This document shows positions 8,535 through 16,560 of a stretch of 64,000 nucleotides of DNA, piece after piece (position 1 is the first letter of the stretch; each line of letters starts with the position of its first letter). Position numbers and translations under genes: made by a program. The notes under the pieces were generated by a model. It was not told the DNA's origin and ran no database searches. It was given only the letters and a program-made list of their open reading frames with translations. Origin of the DNA: Oscillospiraceae bacterium MB08-C2-2 (lineage in GTDB: Bacteria > Bacillota > Clostridia > Oscillospirales > Ruminococcaceae); the NCBI GenBank assembly GCA_035621215.1, contig CP141729.1:394944-458943 (forward strand). Reading direction: 5' to 3'.

Positions 8535-9539
8535 ATGAAATATATCATCACCATTGATGGAGGCACCACCAATACCCGTTGCATTTTATGGAACGAAAAC
8601 CGGGAGGATGTTGCCGTAGAAAAAAGAGCGGTTGGGGTTCGCAACACCGCTGTGGATGGCAACAACAGCAAGCTCAAGGAAGCAGTCAAATCCTGCTTGG
8701 ATGATCTGCTTGCCAAAAACGGCATTGCTTATGATGATGTTAAGCGTATCATTGCCAGCGGTATGATCACCTCCAATGTGGGTCTGGTGGAGATTCCCCA
8801 CGTGGTGGCCCCGGCCAGCAAGGAAGATTTGGCCAAAGCCGCAACCTCTGTTCTGCTGGAGGATATTTGCCCTCTGCCCATCTGGTTTATTCCGGGCGTT
8901 AAAAACTATGGCGGTGAAATCACCCTCGAAAACTTCGAGGCCATGGATATTATGCGTGGGGAAGAAGTGGAAAGTGTCGCCATCATCGAGAACTATCCCC
9001 GTGGCAAGGAATACCTGCTGGTATTGCCCGGCTCTCACACCAAGTTTGTCATGGTGGATAAAGAAGGCCGCATGACCGGCTGCCTGACCACCATCAGCGG
9101 TGAGCTGCTTTCCTCCATTACCAACGATACCATCATTGCCGATGCTCTGGGCCGCCAGTATGTTGAAAAGGATACCTATGATAAGGAAAAGCTGCTGCTG
9201 GGTTACGATACCGCTCAGCGCTCCGGCATCGGGCGCTCCTGCTTCTCCGGGCGTATTCTCAACCAGTTTACCCTTAAGGAAAAAATCAAGGTGGCCAACT
9301 TCATCACAGGCGTTGTGCTGCAAAACGATGTTGTAGCCATTAAGAACTCCACTGCTTTGAACACTACCCCTGAAACCACCGTTATCGTGGGCGGCAAGGA
9401 GCCTCTGCGCACTATATTTGTGGATATTCTGGAGCATGACGGTCATTTTGCCAAGGTGGAATGCTTCGAAAATCTTGAAAACAAGCCCCTTTCCGCTATG
9501 GGCGCCTATATGATTGCCGATCTGAGCAGCGTGCTTTAA
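8535..9539 (+). CDS. dgoK: 2-dehydro-3-deoxygalactonokinase
   Basis: A 334-residue kinase of the DgoK family, full length. DGGTTNTRC near the N-terminus (residues 8-16) is the phosphate-binding loop of this ASKHA-fold family, and LPGSHTKFVMVD is a conserved family block. It phosphorylates 2-keto-3-deoxy-D-galactonate at the 6-position, making the substrate of the preceding aldolase. The kinase/aldolase pair defines the lower half of the De Ley-Doudoroff route. ATG at 8535 follows a weak GGAG site 53 bases after the aldolase, consistent with one operon. Confidence 0.88.
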   Translation: MKYIITIDGGTTNTRCILWNENREDVAVEKRAVGVRNTAVDGNNSKLKEAVKSCLDDLLAKNGIAYDDVKRIIASGMITSNVGLVEIPHVVAPASKEDLAKAATSVLLEDICPLPIWFIPGVKNYGGEITLENFEAMDIMRGEEVESVAIIENYPRGKEYLLVLPGSHTKFVMVDKEGRMTGCLTTISGELLSSITNDTIIADALGRQYVEKDTYDKEKLLLGYDTAQRSGIGRSCFSGRILNQFTLKEKIKVANFITGVVLQNDVVAIKNSTALNTTPETTVIVGGKEPLRTIFVDILEHDGHFAKVECFENLENKPLSAMGAYMIADLSSVL

Positions 9540-9581
9540 TTTTAGCGAATACGTAACCGCAATGGGAGAAGGAGAATGGCC

Positions 9582-10547
9582 ATGAAGGTTCTTATTACAG
9601 ATTATGAATACCCGCAGGTGGATCAGGAGCGGGAAATTATCACCGGCTTCGGTGCCGAGCTGTTGACCTGCCAGCTGAAAACAGAGGCCGAATTGATCGA
9701 GGCGGTGCAGGATGTTGATGCAGTTATCGTGCAGTATGCCAACATCACCCGCCCGGTGATCGAAGCCATGAAAAAGTGCAAGATGGTGATCAAATATGGT
9801 ATTGGTGTCAACAACATCGATGCCGATGCTGCAACCGAAAAGGGCATCTATGTCTGCAATGTGCCGGATTATGGTGTGGAGGAGGTTTCCAACCACGCCA
9901 TCGTGCTGATGCTTTCATTGGCCAAGAAGCTGACCCTGCTTAATGATCGGATGCGCAGCGGCAAGTGGGGCTATACCCCTTCTGTTCCCCTTTACAGGTT
10001 GAATGGCTCAACCCTTGGTTTGGTGGGGCTGGGGCGCATTCCTTCCCTTGTAGCCAAGAAAATGGCTGGCTTTGGCCTGAACATTGTTGCCTATGATCCC
10101 TATGCGCAGGGGGCTGCGGCCAAGGAGCTGGGCGTTACACTGGTGGATTTTGATACCCTTTGCAAAACCAGTGATTTTGTTTCCATCCACTGCCCCCAGA
10201 CCCCCCAGACAACGCACCTGTTTAACAGTGAAGTGTTTGCAAAGATGAAAAAGACGGCTTATCTGGTCAACACCGCCCGTGGCCCTATCGTTGATGAGGC
10301 GGCCTTGATCGAAGCTTTGAAATCCGGTGAAATTGCAGGAGCGGGTCTGGATGTTTTTGAAGAAGAACCTCTTGCCTCCGCAAGCGAGCTGCTGAAGCTG
10401 GATAATGTAATCGCAACCCCTCATTGCGCATGGTATAGTGAAGAAGCAATTTCCACCCTTCAGCGCAAGGTGGCGGAAGAGGTTGTGAATGTACTGGGGG
10501 GGAACAAACCCTTTAACTGCACCAATCCGGCTGTCTTGGCTCGGTAA
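9582..10547 (+). CDS. D-isomer-specific 2-hydroxyacid dehydrogenase (CtBP/SerA-like)
   Basis: A 321-residue NAD-dependent dehydrogenase. The nucleotide-binding motif GLVGLGRIPSLVAKKM is clear. The catalytic triad is in NTARGPIVDEAALIEAL (Arg), DVFEEEPL (Glu) and ATPHCAW (His). It lacks the C-terminal ACT/serine-binding domains of biosynthetic SerA. I chose ATG at 9582 because GGAG ends seven bases upstream; an ATG six bases earlier sits almost on the ribosome site. Position after dgoK suggests interconversion of a 2-keto acid and a hydroxy acid in the same pathway. The exact substrate is unknown. Confidence 0.85.
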   Translation: MKVLITDYEYPQVDQEREIITGFGAELLTCQLKTEAELIEAVQDVDAVIVQYANITRPVIEAMKKCKMVIKYGIGVNNIDADAATEKGIYVCNVPDYGVEEVSNHAIVLMLSLAKKLTLLNDRMRSGKWGYTPSVPLYRLNGSTLGLVGLGRIPSLVAKKMAGFGLNIVAYDPYAQGAAAKELGVTLVDFDTLCKTSDFVSIHCPQTPQTTHLFNSEVFAKMKKTAYLVNTARGPIVDEAALIEALKSGEIAGAGLDVFEEEPLASASELLKLDNVIATPHCAWYSEEAISTLQRKVAEEVVNVLGGNKPFNCTNPAVLAR

Positions 10548-10582
10548 TGGGAAAGAAATAAACCGATGGGAGGCGTTTTCTT

Positions 10583-10915
10583 TTGAAGGATCAGGTTTGG
10601 GTATTTCATCAGGAGCAGCCCGTTAAGCAGGCTGCACCGGGAATCAACCGCCAGATGCTGGCTTACTGTGACCAGCTGATGTGTTTAGAAAATCACTTTG
10701 AGGTGGGTGCGGTGGGCGCCTTGCATCATCATCCCCATACCCAGATTACTTATGTGGTCAGCGGAGCTTTTGAGTTCACCATTGATGGTGTAACCAAAAC
10801 CGTTCGCCAGGGGGATACCATGCTCAAGCAGGATGGCGTGGAGCACGGCTGTGTCTGTGTGGAAAAAGGCATACTGCTGGATATTTTTACCCCTATGCGT
10901 GAGGATTTTGTTTGA
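10583..10915 (+). CDS. Small cupin-domain protein
   Basis: A 110-residue single-domain cupin. The metal-binding motif is LHHHPHTQITYVVSGAFEF, with a later partner motif KQDGVEHGCVCVEKG. The start is TTG at 10583, preceded by GGGAGG with nine bases of spacing; no ATG is available nearby. Such proteins next to sugar-acid operons often act as sugar isomerases/mutarotases or metabolite sensors, but no specific function can be assigned. It is the last gene of the operon, before a strong terminator. Confidence 0.8.
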   Translation: MKDQVWVFHQEQPVKQAAPGINRQMLAYCDQLMCLENHFEVGAVGALHHHPHTQITYVVSGAFEFTIDGVTKTVRQGDTMLKQDGVEHGCVCVEKGILLDIFTPMREDFV

Positions 10916-10950
10916 TTCCTTTTTCAGCTGTATGGTTAACCTTTTGGTGT

Positions 10951-10985
10951 AAAAAAAGCTCTCCGAGAAAATCGGAGAGTTTTTT
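10951..10985. terminator. Bidirectional intrinsic terminator
   Basis: Seven A residues, then CTCTCCGA (10959-10966), loop GAAAA, TCGGAGAG (10972-10979) and six T residues. It separates the convergent cupin operon (plus) and metH operon (minus) and can serve both. Confidence 0.9.
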
Positions 10986-11015
10986 CTTATGCGGTTAGAA
11001 GTGTATGCAAAGCAA

Positions 11016-13406
11016 TCAGTTGTTTACACCAAAAAAGCGGTTGGCAATGGTAACCGATTCCATGGCATCCCGGGCGTAATAGTCAGCCCCTACAAAGGAA
11101 GCATATTCGGGATTCAGCACGGCTCCGCCTACAATAAAAGTGCAGGAAAGCCCGGCATCCTTGACAGCGGCGATGGTTTCCTTCATGTTTTTCACGGTAG
11201 TGGTCATGAGGGCGCTAAGTCCCACAAGCTTGATATCCTCTTTCCGAATGGTATCCACCACGGTTTCAATGGGCACATCCTTGCCTAAATCGATCACATC
11301 GTAGCCGTAGTTTTCCAGAATCATCTTTACAATGTTCTTGCCGATGTCATGGATATCCCCCTTGACCGTGGCAATGAGGATTTTGCCCTTGCTTTCCGGC
11401 TTTGTGCCGCTGCTTTCCAAATGGGCCTTGATGATGCTGAAAGCCTTTTTCACTGCTTCGGCGGATTGCATCAGCTGAGGCAGAAAAAGCTGACCCTTCT
11501 CAAAGCGCTGGCCCACTGTATCCAGAGCCGGGATAAAATGACCGTTGACAATATCCAGAGGGGCCATGGTGGCAAGCATTTCTGTAACCCGGGGGGCGGA
11601 TTCATCCTTGCGCCCTTGAATGATAATATCCTTGAGGCTGCGGCTTTCACCGCTATCCGTTCCGGTAGAAGTGGGGGAGGGGGCAGTCTGATCCGGTTGG
11701 CTGGCAATGTAATCTTCCGCACCCGAGTCCTCGTTATCCAGCACACGGAAGCAGCGCACCACTTCCATATAACGGGTGGAAAGGGGATTCAGAATAGGCG
11801 CATCCAGCCCGGCCCCAAAGGCGGCGGCCAAAAAGGTAGCGTTGAGAGATTCACGGTTGGGCAGACCAAAGGAAACGTTGCTGACGCCCAAAACTGTTTT
11901 GACTCCCAGCTCCTGCTTGACCAGCTTGATGGCCTTGAGGGTTTCCATTACCTGTGCCTGCTGGGCGGAGGCTGTGAGAACTAAGCAGTCAATGAGCACA
12001 TCCTCACGGGGGATGCCGTAAGACTCGGCCGTTTCCACAATATGCCTAGCTACGGCAAGGCGGCCCTCAGCAGTAGAAGGAATGCCTTTTTCATCCAGAG
12101 CCAAACCTAAAACCAAGGCACCGTATTTCTTTACGATAGGGAAGATGCTGGCCATGCTTTCGGCTTTGCCGTTTACCGAGTTGATTAAGGGGCGGCCATT
12201 GCAGAAACGAACCCCTGTCTCAATGGCGGCGGGATCGGAGCTGTCAATCTGCAAAGGCAGACCCATAGTCCCCTGCACCTCACGAATCACCGAGCGCATG
12301 ACAGCCGGTTCATCAATTTCGGGCAGGCCAACGTTGATATCCAGAATCTCGCTCCCGGCGGCTTCCTGATCAATGGCTTCGCCCACAATATATTCCAAGC
12401 GGTTTTCACGGAGGGCGGCCTTCATTTTAGGTTTTCCGGTTGGATTGATACGCTCGCCAATGACCGTGATTTTATCATCCAGCATCACTGTTTTGGTACC
12501 CGAGGTTAAGGCAGTAACCTTTTTGGGAGCGGTCGGTACAGGTGAAAGCCCGGCTATATTGGCCACGACTTCCCGGATAAAATCCGGGGTGGTGCCACAG
12601 CAGCCCCCCACCAGACGAACCCCCATTTTGACCATTTCAGCCACATAATGGGCAAATTCCTGCGGGGTAATCACATAGACGGTTTCATCTCCCTGCATCA
12701 CCGGAAGCCCCGCGTTGGCCTGCACAATCACTGGAACCTTGGCATAGGTGAGAATTTGTTCCACCACCGGCAGCATTTCCTTAGGCCCCAGCGAGCAGTT
12801 GACACCCAGTGCATCCACCCCAAGAGATTGGAGGGTGAGGGTGGCGGTGATGGGATCGCAGCCCACAAAGGTTCGTCCATCCTCCTGATAGGTCAGGGTG
12901 CAGATTACAGGAAGTGAGGTGCTTTCTTTGGCGGCCAGTATAGCGGCCTTGGCCTCATAGGGATCGGAAAAAGTCTCCATGAGAATCAGGTCGGCTCCGC
13001 ACTTTTCGCCGCAGACCATCTGACGCTTGAAAACCTCATATGCCTCCTCAAAAGAAACAGTCCCCATAGGCTCCATAAGCTGCCCCAAGGGGCCTATATC
13101 CAGCGCCACAAAGGGGGCGCCCGCTTCTCTGCCATTGCGGATGCCCGCCTCGATAACATCCTCCACCGAATATTCACAGTGGAGCTTGTATTCATTTGCC
13201 TGAAAGGTGTTGGCGGTGATGATTTGAGCGCCTGCCTTGACATAATCCCGGTGGATACCCATGACAATTTCAGGATGGGTTATGTTATAAACCTCCGGCA
13301 GGTCACCCACAAGAAGCCCTCTTTGCTGGAGCATAGTGCCCATACCGCCATCGAATACAGCAATATGTTCCCGAATTAAGCTAACGATGTCCACAGCTTT
13401 TACCAC
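11016..13406 (-). CDS. metH: Cobalamin-dependent methionine synthase, three-domain short form
   Basis: A 796-residue enzyme that transfers a methyl group from methyltetrahydrofolate to homocysteine via cobalamin. Residues about 1-300 form the homocysteine domain, with zinc cysteines in GVNCSLGP (Cys204) and GGCCGTTPDF (Cys269, Cys270). Residues about 315-560 form the pterin-binding barrel (VIGERINPTGKPK). Residues about 590-796 are the cobalamin cap and Rossmann domain, with GDIHDIGKN carrying the cobalt-ligating His686. The C-terminal AdoMet reactivation domain of E. coli MetH is missing and is supplied by the separate upstream gene, which overlaps this one by 26 bases. Last gene of the metF operon. 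Confidence 0.93.
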   Translation of the reverse strand: MVKAVDIVSLIREHIAVFDGGMGTMLQQRGLLVGDLPEVYNITHPEIVMGIHRDYVKAGAQIITANTFQANEYKLHCEYSVEDVIEAGIRNGREAGAPFVALDIGPLGQLMEPMGTVSFEEAYEVFKRQMVCGEKCGADLILMETFSDPYEAKAAILAAKESTSLPVICTLTYQEDGRTFVGCDPITATLTLQSLGVDALGVNCSLGPKEMLPVVEQILTYAKVPVIVQANAGLPVMQGDETVYVITPQEFAHYVAEMVKMGVRLVGGCCGTTPDFIREVVANIAGLSPVPTAPKKVTALTSGTKTVMLDDKITVIGERINPTGKPKMKAALRENRLEYIVGEAIDQEAAGSEILDINVGLPEIDEPAVMRSVIREVQGTMGLPLQIDSSDPAAIETGVRFCNGRPLINSVNGKAESMASIFPIVKKYGALVLGLALDEKGIPSTAEGRLAVARHIVETAESYGIPREDVLIDCLVLTASAQQAQVMETLKAIKLVKQELGVKTVLGVSNVSFGLPNRESLNATFLAAAFGAGLDAPILNPLSTRYMEVVRCFRVLDNEDSGAEDYIASQPDQTAPSPTSTGTDSGESRSLKDIIIQGRKDESAPRVTEMLATMAPLDIVNGHFIPALDTVGQRFEKGQLFLPQLMQSAEAVKKAFSIIKAHLESSGTKPESKGKILIATVKGDIHDIGKNIVKMILENYGYDVIDLGKDVPIETVVDTIRKEDIKLVGLSALMTTTVKNMKETIAAVKDAGLSCTFIVGGAVLNPEYASFVGADYYARDAMESVTIANRFFGVNN

Positions 13407-14061
13407 TCTTTCTGTAAGGGCAGTTGGCCGCCAGATTGCAGGTGCTGCAAGCGCTTTTGGGGGCGGGTTCTGCCGGATTTTCGAATATCCCCATAATGGC
13501 GGTAACGGATTTTCGGGGAAGCATAATCAGATTGGAGGTGCAGGTCAGGCCAATGCGCCGCCCCGCATCCAGCACACTGAGAAAGGCGGGCTGTGTTTCA
13601 AGAGGCAGATCGCCATAACCCGGGCTAAAGCGAAAATTGATGCTCAGCCCCTGTGCAGCCTGCTCCTGCCGGATTTCTTCTTCCACCAGATCACAGACCT
13701 TTTCAATGCAGTCGGTGGCGGCGCTATCCACAATTAAGGAGCGGGTCATATCCCGGCCGTTCATTCGTTTTAGCTGGTTTTCCAGCCCCAGCCCCAGAGT
13801 AGCGGCCATCAGAACCGCCCCTTTGGCTCCTTCCAGATGCTTGGCAATGGATTCACCGGCAAGAATCAGGGAGGTTCCTGCCAAGCCGATACCGCCGGGG
13901 GCGGGAACCAGCCCAAAGGTGCGGTGGGTATAGGCGGGCTTTGCCCAAGCAAGGCAATCGGCAATGGAGCTGTCAATAAGCTGGCTGAGTGCTTCATCCA
14001 GTTCCTGACCACCATAGCCCAGATACCGGAGAACCTCCGCTCGGTCTATTTGAATGTTCAT
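13381..14061 (-). CDS. Stand-alone MetH AdoMet-activation-domain protein
   Basis: A 226-residue protein matching the C-terminal reactivation domain of MetH. The diagnostic segment is NFRFSPGYGDLPLETQPA, the AdoMet-binding RxxxGY-type motif of that family, and TCTSNLIMLPRKSVTAIMG follows. It would donate electrons and AdoMet methyl to rescue cob(II)alamin in MetH. The last 30 residues contain a Cys cluster (ACSTCNLAANC and a further Cys) absent from classical MetH, possibly a metal or Fe-S site; that is an inference. It overlaps metF by ATGA and metH by 26 bases, so all three are translationally coupled. Confidence 0.88.
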   Translation of the reverse strand: MNIQIDRAEVLRYLGYGGQELDEALSQLIDSSIADCLAWAKPAYTHRTFGLVPAPGGIGLAGTSLILAGESIAKHLEGAKGAVLMAATLGLGLENQLKRMNGRDMTRSLIVDSAATDCIEKVCDLVEEEIRQEQAAQGLSINFRFSPGYGDLPLETQPAFLSVLDAGRRIGLTCTSNLIMLPRKSVTAIMGIFENPAEPAPKSACSTCNLAANCPYRKSGKSCGHR

Positions 14062-14933
14062 ATCTCTTGCTGAACCCTCCGGATGCGTTCCATACCGGCG
14101 GCCGCAATATCCGGCTGGTTCATGCTGTATAGATGCACACCGTCAACGCCGCCCCGAATCAAGCCTTCCGCCTGATTGGAGGCATACTCAATACCGGCCT
14201 TACGCAGATCGGCAGGACTGTCGGCATACTTGTGCAAAAGGCGCACAATAGCAGAGGGAAGGGAACTGCCGCACATAAAAATCATCCGCTCAATTTGGCC
14301 ACGGCTCAGAATCGGCATGACACCCGCTGTTATGGGGAGGGTAATGCCTGTTTTGCGGGCCTTTTCTAAAAAGTCAAAAAAAAGATTGTTTTCAAAAAAC
14401 AGCTGTGTGATCAGGAAATCTGCCCCAGCCTCCTGCTTTTCTTTCAGGTGGAGCAAACTTTCCTCCACACTGTCGCTTTCAATATGGCCTTCGGGATAGC
14501 AGGCCGCACCGATGCAGAAGCCGCCTAGTTCCTTTAGCTCACGAATCAGATCGTGGGCATACTGAAAATCACCGGAAAGGGGGAGAGCGGTATCGACAGG
14601 GAGATCGCCCCGCAGAGCCAGAATGTTCAGGACATTGGCCTCTTTTAGTTCAGCGGCTATTTGATGAATCTGATCACGCCGGGCGCCTACACAGGTCAAA
14701 TGGGCAAGGGCTTCGATTCCCCACTTGTTTTTGATGGCAGAGGCAATTTCACCGGTTTTGCCCGAACTCCCAGAGCCGCCGGCGCCATAAGTGACCGAAA
14801 TAAAATCGGGGCCCAGCTGGGTAATTCCCTCCAGCGCCCCATAAATAGCCTGAATATCAGCCGCTTTTTTCGGAGGAAAAACCTCAAAAGAGATCACCGG
14901 CTTTTTTTGTGAAAACAAATCCTTTATAAACAT
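14058..14933 (-). CDS. metF: 5,10-methylenetetrahydrofolate reductase
   Basis: A 291-residue flavoenzyme reducing methylene-THF to methyl-THF, the methyl donor for the two genes downstream. Family blocks are ISFEVFPPKKAADIQ near the N-terminus, SVTYGAGGSG, NILALRGDLP and DFLITQLFFENNLFF. I start it at ATG 14933, where GGGAG lies nine bases upstream. An upstream in-frame extension to 15002 is hydrophobic and unlike the family. A sigma-A promoter at 15040-15068 would give a leader of about 100 bases. No SAM or cobalamin riboswitch is visible in that leader. Confidence 0.92.
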   Translation of the reverse strand: MFIKDLFSQKKPVISFEVFPPKKAADIQAIYGALEGITQLGPDFISVTYGAGGSGSSGKTGEIASAIKNKWGIEALAHLTCVGARRDQIHQIAAELKEANVLNILALRGDLPVDTALPLSGDFQYAHDLIRELKELGGFCIGAACYPEGHIESDSVEESLLHLKEKQEAGADFLITQLFFENNLFFDFLEKARKTGITLPITAGVMPILSRGQIERMIFMCGSSLPSAIVRLLHKYADSPADLRKAGIEYASNQAEGLIRGGVDGVHLYSMNQPDIAAAGMERIRRVQQEI

Positions 14934-15039
14934 CCAAGTCCACTCCCTGAAAAAGATAGCAATATAGTTGAATAAAAAAGTATATTTAATCAATAACACC
15001 ACAGTATTTTCGACTATTTTTGCGGATAATACTCACAAA

Positions 15040-15068
15040 ATTGTAACAAGAAACGCCGCTAAAGTCAA
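15040..15068 (-). promoter_or_regulatory. Predicted promoter of the metF-metH operon
   Basis: On the minus strand, TTGACT (15068-15063) and TACAAT (15045-15040) are separated by exactly 17 bases. It faces metF, whose ATG is about 100 bases downstream. No operator or riboswitch was recognised between the promoter and metF. Confidence 0.65.
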
Positions 15069-15218
15069 TCTTTATGCAGAGTATGCTAAAAGTTCTCAGA
15101 CTCGGTCAAATAGACGTTTTTCGAATTAGAAAGTCCTTATAATACCACTGGAGATACAGCGTCTTACTCTGCTATAAATGTGATGCTGTAAAATGTATAA
15201 ATACGGAATATTTATAGT

Positions 15219-15353
15219 AGAATGCGTACCAAACAGGAACGCTGTTTGGTGCAACGGCACTTCTGCCGTATGCCGCTGTAAGCGGCGCATTCTTTCTTCA
15301 TACTCATTTGCATATGGGTATATAAGCTGGGAAGCATCCTCCAAGCTTATATA
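15219..15353. other. Compact multi-hairpin element in a gene-free spacer
   Basis: A closing stem AGAATGC (15219-15225) with GCATTCT (15287-15293) encloses three back-to-back perfect hairpins. They are 15228-15236/15242-15250 (9 bp, 5-base loop), 15254-15259/15264-15269 (6 bp, 4-base loop) and 15272-15277/15281-15286 (6 bp, 3-base loop). A fourth, TATATAAGCT (15319-15328) with AGCTTATATA (15344-15353), follows. The arrangement is a four-way junction but loop sizes do not fit a tRNA. It could be a non-coding RNA or a small repeat element. The rest of the 15070-15500 spacer is AT-rich with no convincing gene. Confidence 0.45.
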
Positions 15354-15468
15354 ACACGATCTGGCATGCGGGTATTATATTGCTATAGGCAGCATACGAT
15401 AATTCTGAAAATATTTGTTAGAACAATATACAAATTATATAATAATTATTTTATTATATTTTAAATTA

Positions 15469-15498
15469 TTGACTATTTGCATAGAAGTCCAGTATAAT
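15469..15498 (+). promoter_or_regulatory. Strong promoter pointing at the 3' end of aroQ
   Basis: TTGACT (15469-15474), 18-base spacer, TATAAT (15493-15498). No plus-strand gene follows: a transcript would begin near 15505 and run antisense through aroQ. The promoter's sequence (TTGACTAT ... AGTATA-TAAACGT) resembles that of the ytfQ promoter at 2692. Confidence 0.5.
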
Positions 15499-15510
15499 AA
15501 ACGTAGTTGA

Positions 15511-15546
15511 CAAAAGAAAACCCCTGCGGTTTTTTAAACCGCAGGG
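15511..15546 (-). terminator. Intrinsic terminator of the YhcH-aroQ unit
   Basis: CCCTGCGGTTT (15522-15532) pairs with AAACCGCAGGG (15536-15546) with a three-base loop. On the minus strand the stem is followed by TTTTCTTTTG. It sits 18 bases after the aroQ stop. Confidence 0.88.
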
Positions 15547-15563
15547 AAGAGAAACAGAGCAAG

Positions 15564-16001
15564 TCACTTTATTTCTGCCAGCTTTTCCAAAGCAAAAAGG
15601 TAGCCCTGAATTCCCATACCAATGATTTGGCCGACACAGCAGGATGCTCCTGCAATCACCGAATGATGCCGGAATTCCTCCCGCCGGTGGGTATTGGAGA
15701 TGTGCACCTCGATACAGGGAACCGCAACGGCATTAAAAGCATCCAGCAGTGCATAAGCATAATGACCATGACCGCCGGGATTGATGATAATGCCATCCAC
15801 ACAGCCAAGGCACTGCTGGATTCTGGTGATGGTTTCGCCAAGACAATTGCTTTGGAAGAATTCGATGTTCACACCCAAGGCTTCGGCTCTTTGAGCAAGC
15901 ATAGCGTTGACATCATCCAGAGTGGTGCTGCCATAAAGCTCGGGTTCCCGTTTGCCAATCATATTAACATTGGCCCCGTTAATGACCAGTATTTTTTTCA
16001 T
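15564..16001 (-). CDS. aroQ: Type II 3-dehydroquinate dehydratase
   Basis: A 145-residue type II dehydroquinase, the usual length. It interconverts 3-dehydroquinate and 3-dehydroshikimate. Catalytic residues expected for the family are present: Arg18 and Tyr23 in GKREPELYG, Asn74 in INPG, His80, His100 in EVHISNTH and Arg111 in FRHHS. The usual PGAYTHTS loop reads PGGHGHYA here, so the Tyr and Thr are replaced while the His is kept. ATG at 16001 follows GGGAG; an upstream in-frame extension lacks family resemblance. It lies 14 bases after a YhcH-family gene, not in an aro operon, so a catabolic role is possible. Confidence 0.88.
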   Translation of the reverse strand: MKKILVINGANVNMIGKREPELYGSTTLDDVNAMLAQRAEALGVNIEFFQSNCLGETITRIQQCLGCVDGIIINPGGHGHYAYALLDAFNAVAVPCIEVHISNTHRREEFRHHSVIAGASCCVGQIIGMGIQGYLFALEKLAEIK

Positions 16002-16015
16002 TGCATGGTCTCCCT

Positions 16016-16474
16016 TCAATCGGCTACACGAACCTTGATGCAGGCTTTGCGCACCAAGGTGGGCACAAGTGCACGCTTTTGGGGCATATGTACATCCTGT
16101 GGGAACACAATGGCGATATCCCCCTTTTGAAGAAGAATATATTCGCATTCTTTCTCAAAGAAAAGGGCATCAGCCTTGGGATCATACTCTGTAACAGGTT
16201 CACCAGCCCGGCAACGGGGCACATAGCCAAGGTACTCAAAGCCTTCGGCTACATAGTGAACATCGGCATATTTGACATGGGCTTCAAGGCCGCAGTTGTC
16301 AATGGTTTTGGATTCATATTCCTGCACGAGAATAAAGACATTGTCGCCGTCGATATCATGACGGCCAAGCTCCATCTGACGGATATCATTGGCTTTGAGA
16401 AACTCCAAAGCTTTTTCAAAATTTCCACCCAGCGCATAATAAAGTTCGCAGTTGGCCAGTGTATCTACTACCAT
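16016..16474 (-). CDS. YhcH/YjgK/YiaL-family protein
   Basis: A 152-residue cupin-like protein of the YhcH/YjgK/YiaL (DUF386) family. Conserved segments are GRHDIDGDNVFILVQEYESK in the first half, EAHVKYADVHYVAEG with metal-ligand His residues in the middle, and GDIAIVFPQDVHMPQ near the end. Members are linked to sialic acid, pentose or keto-sugar catabolism and may act as sugar isomerases or anomerases; the activity here is unknown. It is the first gene of a two-gene unit with aroQ and is divergent from an AraC-type regulator. A paired TTGCAA site lies 87-116 bases upstream of its ATG. Confidence 0.85.
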   Translation of the reverse strand: MVVDTLANCELYYALGGNFEKALEFLKANDIRQMELGRHDIDGDNVFILVQEYESKTIDNCGLEAHVKYADVHYVAEGFEYLGYVPRCRAGEPVTEYDPKADALFFEKECEYILLQKGDIAIVFPQDVHMPQKRALVPTLVRKACIKVRVAD

Positions 16475-16560
16475 GGTTCAAGCACATCCTTTTCATATTT
16501 TTTAGCAGGTGCAGAAAGCTTTCTATACTCTTAGCTTAACACAGTGGCTGACTGATGTCC

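Noticed and set aside
14934-15039. SAM or cobalamin riboswitch expected before metF.
   Set aside because: The roughly 100-base leader between the predicted promoter and metF lacks the conserved cores and is AT-rich.
15219-15293. Cloverleaf-like fold that might be a tRNA.
   Set aside because: Loop lengths of 5, 4 and 3 bases, no anticodon-type seven-base loop and no TTC-arm consensus.
15126-15344. A 72-codon minus-strand open frame overlapping the hairpin cluster.
   Set aside because: It begins with TTG without a ribosome site, resembles no family I recognise, and the DNA is better explained by its inverted repeats. Kept only as an outside possibility.
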